In this document: one piece after another, positions 5,905 to 6,415 of the stretch
Layout: each line of letters starts with the position of its first letter
How positions within the stretch are numbered: the first letter of the stretch is position 1
DNA from: an uncultured Clostridia bacterium
Lineage (GTDB): Bacteria; Bacillota; Clostridia; Oscillospirales; UBA644
Assembly: GCA_904502105.1 (NCBI GenBank)
Contig: CAJGDF010000106.1
Location: 1 to 6,415, forward strand
Direction: 5' to 3'
DNA: 6,415 nt
Notes under the pieces: model-generated
What the model was told of the DNA's origin: nothing
Databases searched by the model: none
Seen by the model: only the letters and a program-made list of their open reading frames with translations
Position numbers and translations under genes: made by a program

Positions 5905-5933
5905 ATTATACACTATTTTCGCCCTAAAATCAA
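5905..5933 (-). promoter_or_regulatory. Sigma-A promoter for the SRP RNA and probably the dnaX operon
   Basis: On the minus strand TTGATT (complement of 5928-5933) is followed after exactly 17 bp by a perfect TATAAT (complement of 5905-5910). A start seven to eight bases downstream falls at 5897-5898, just before the first paired base of the SRP RNA. This agreement of promoter, start and RNA end makes the call strong. No other good promoter is visible between here and dnaX. Confidence 0.88.
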
Positions 5934-5952
5934 GAGGGTAAACGAAATTTCA

Positions 5953-5979
5953 TATTATTTTCACTAACACGTATTGGAG
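5953..5979 (+). promoter_or_regulatory. Weak candidate -10 box and ribosome binding site of the pseudouridine synthase gene
   Basis: TATTAT at 5953-5958 could be a -10 element. The sequence 17 bp upstream (TCAAGA, 5930-5935) is a poor -35 and overlaps the -35 of the divergent SRP RNA promoter. TTGGAG at 5974-5979 is a good Shine-Dalgarno six bases before the ATG. The ribosome binding site is firm; the promoter is only a guess. Confidence 0.35.
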
Positions 5980-5985
5980 TTTAAC

Positions 5986-6415
5986 ATGAAACGAATCGAC
6001 AATATTTTAGCAAATTCAGGAGTATGTACACGTAGCGAAGCCCGCAAAATGATCATGTCGGGCAGAGTCACCGTTGACGGCAAAAAAATAACCTCTCCGT
6101 CCGATAAGATCGATGAAAATGCCCCCGTTTTCCTCGACGGAAAGCCCATAAATTCCGAGCCGCTCGTTTATCTCATGCTCAATAAGCCTGCGGGGTACGT
6201 CTGCGCAAACGACGAGCCCGACAGCGTTCTTAACCTCGTTCCGAAAGATCTTTACCGCAAGGGGCTTTTTACCGTCGGAAGGCTCGATAAAGATACAGAG
6301 GGGCTTTTGCTTATAACAAATGACGGCGATTTCGGCCATGCTGTCGCCGCACCGTCAAGAAATATCACGAAAATTTATTATGCCGACCTTGAAAGAGAAG
6401 TCACCGAGGACGATA
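5986..6415 (+). CDS. RsuA-family 16S rRNA pseudouridine synthase (5' part, runs off the window)
   Basis: This gene converts a uridine in rRNA to pseudouridine; in RsuA the target is U516 of 16S rRNA. The first 143 codons are visible and stay open to the right edge. An S4 RNA-binding domain occupies about residues 1-45 (MKRIDNILANSGVCTRSEAR, then GRVTVDG). The catalytic domain begins with LNKPAGYVC (65-73) and holds the active-site motif GRLDKDTEGLLLITNDGDF at 98-116, where D101 is the expected nucleophilic aspartate. The PSRNITKIYY segment with K129 and Y131 is more like RsuA than RluB, which has an E-R-E-Y type sequence there. Related Firmicutes paralogues such as YtzG are possible, so no gene symbol is given. 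GGAG at 5976-5979 sets the start. It is divergent from the SRP RNA. Confidence 0.93.
   Translation, partial: MKRIDNILANSGVCTRSEARKMIMSGRVTVDGKKITSPSDKIDENAPVFLDGKPINSEPLVYLMLNKPAGYVCANDEPDSVLNLVPKDLYRKGLFTVGRLDKDTEGLLLITNDGDFGHAVAAPSRNITKIYYADLEREVTEDD

Noticed and set aside
5659..5967. Plus-strand open frame of 102 codons across the dnaX start and SRP RNA
   Set aside because: It runs opposite the conserved DnaX N-terminus and through the SRP RNA and its promoter; no ribosome binding site or family resemblance.
6016..6339. Minus-strand open frame of 107 codons opposite the pseudouridine synthase
   Set aside because: The plus strand encodes a clear S4 domain and GRLDKDTEGLL active site; the minus frame has no motif.

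Overview
The window is about 6.4 kb of bacterial chromosome made almost entirely of housekeeping genes. It looks like a low-to-mid GC member of the Firmicutes, most likely class Clostridia. The grounds are strong GGAGG-type ribosome binding sites, the SRP RNA-dnaX-ybaB-recR gene order, a Mini-RNase III gene, a YitT/DUF2179 membrane protein and a zinc-ribbon form of L28. The genus cannot be read from the sequence.

Layout, left to right. (1) 1-785, plus strand: a structured leader, rplL (ribosomal protein bL12), rpmB (bL28) and a strong intrinsic terminator. (2) 814-1725, plus strand: a YdhF-like aldo/keto reductase whose ATG lies just past that terminator. (3) 1735-1782: a hairpin with U-tracts usable from both sides, separating the reductase from the convergent minus-strand block. 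(4) 5933 down to 1806, minus strand: a consensus sigma-A promoter, a small-type signal recognition particle RNA, then dnaX, ybaB, recR, a Mini-RNase III gene and a YitT-family gene. The gaps in this block are 12 bp or less, or the genes overlap (ATGA and TAATG junctions), so it reads as one operon. (5) 5986 to the right edge, plus strand: the first 143 codons of an RsuA-family pseudouridine synthase, divergent from the SRP RNA.

The genes belong to central information processing: the ribosome (bL12, bL28, rRNA pseudouridylation, 23S end maturation by Mini-III), protein targeting (SRP RNA), and DNA replication and repair (clamp loader, nucleoid-associated protein, RecR). The reductase and the YitT protein are the only genes outside that theme.

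No gap exceeds 300 bases. I see no mobile element, CRISPR array, tRNA, rRNA or phage gene, and nothing that amounts to an undescribed system. The best items for a second look are the SRP RNA with an altered but base-paired apical helix, its tight junction with dnaX, rpmB where rpoB usually follows rplL, and Mini-III embedded in the dnaX-recR operon.
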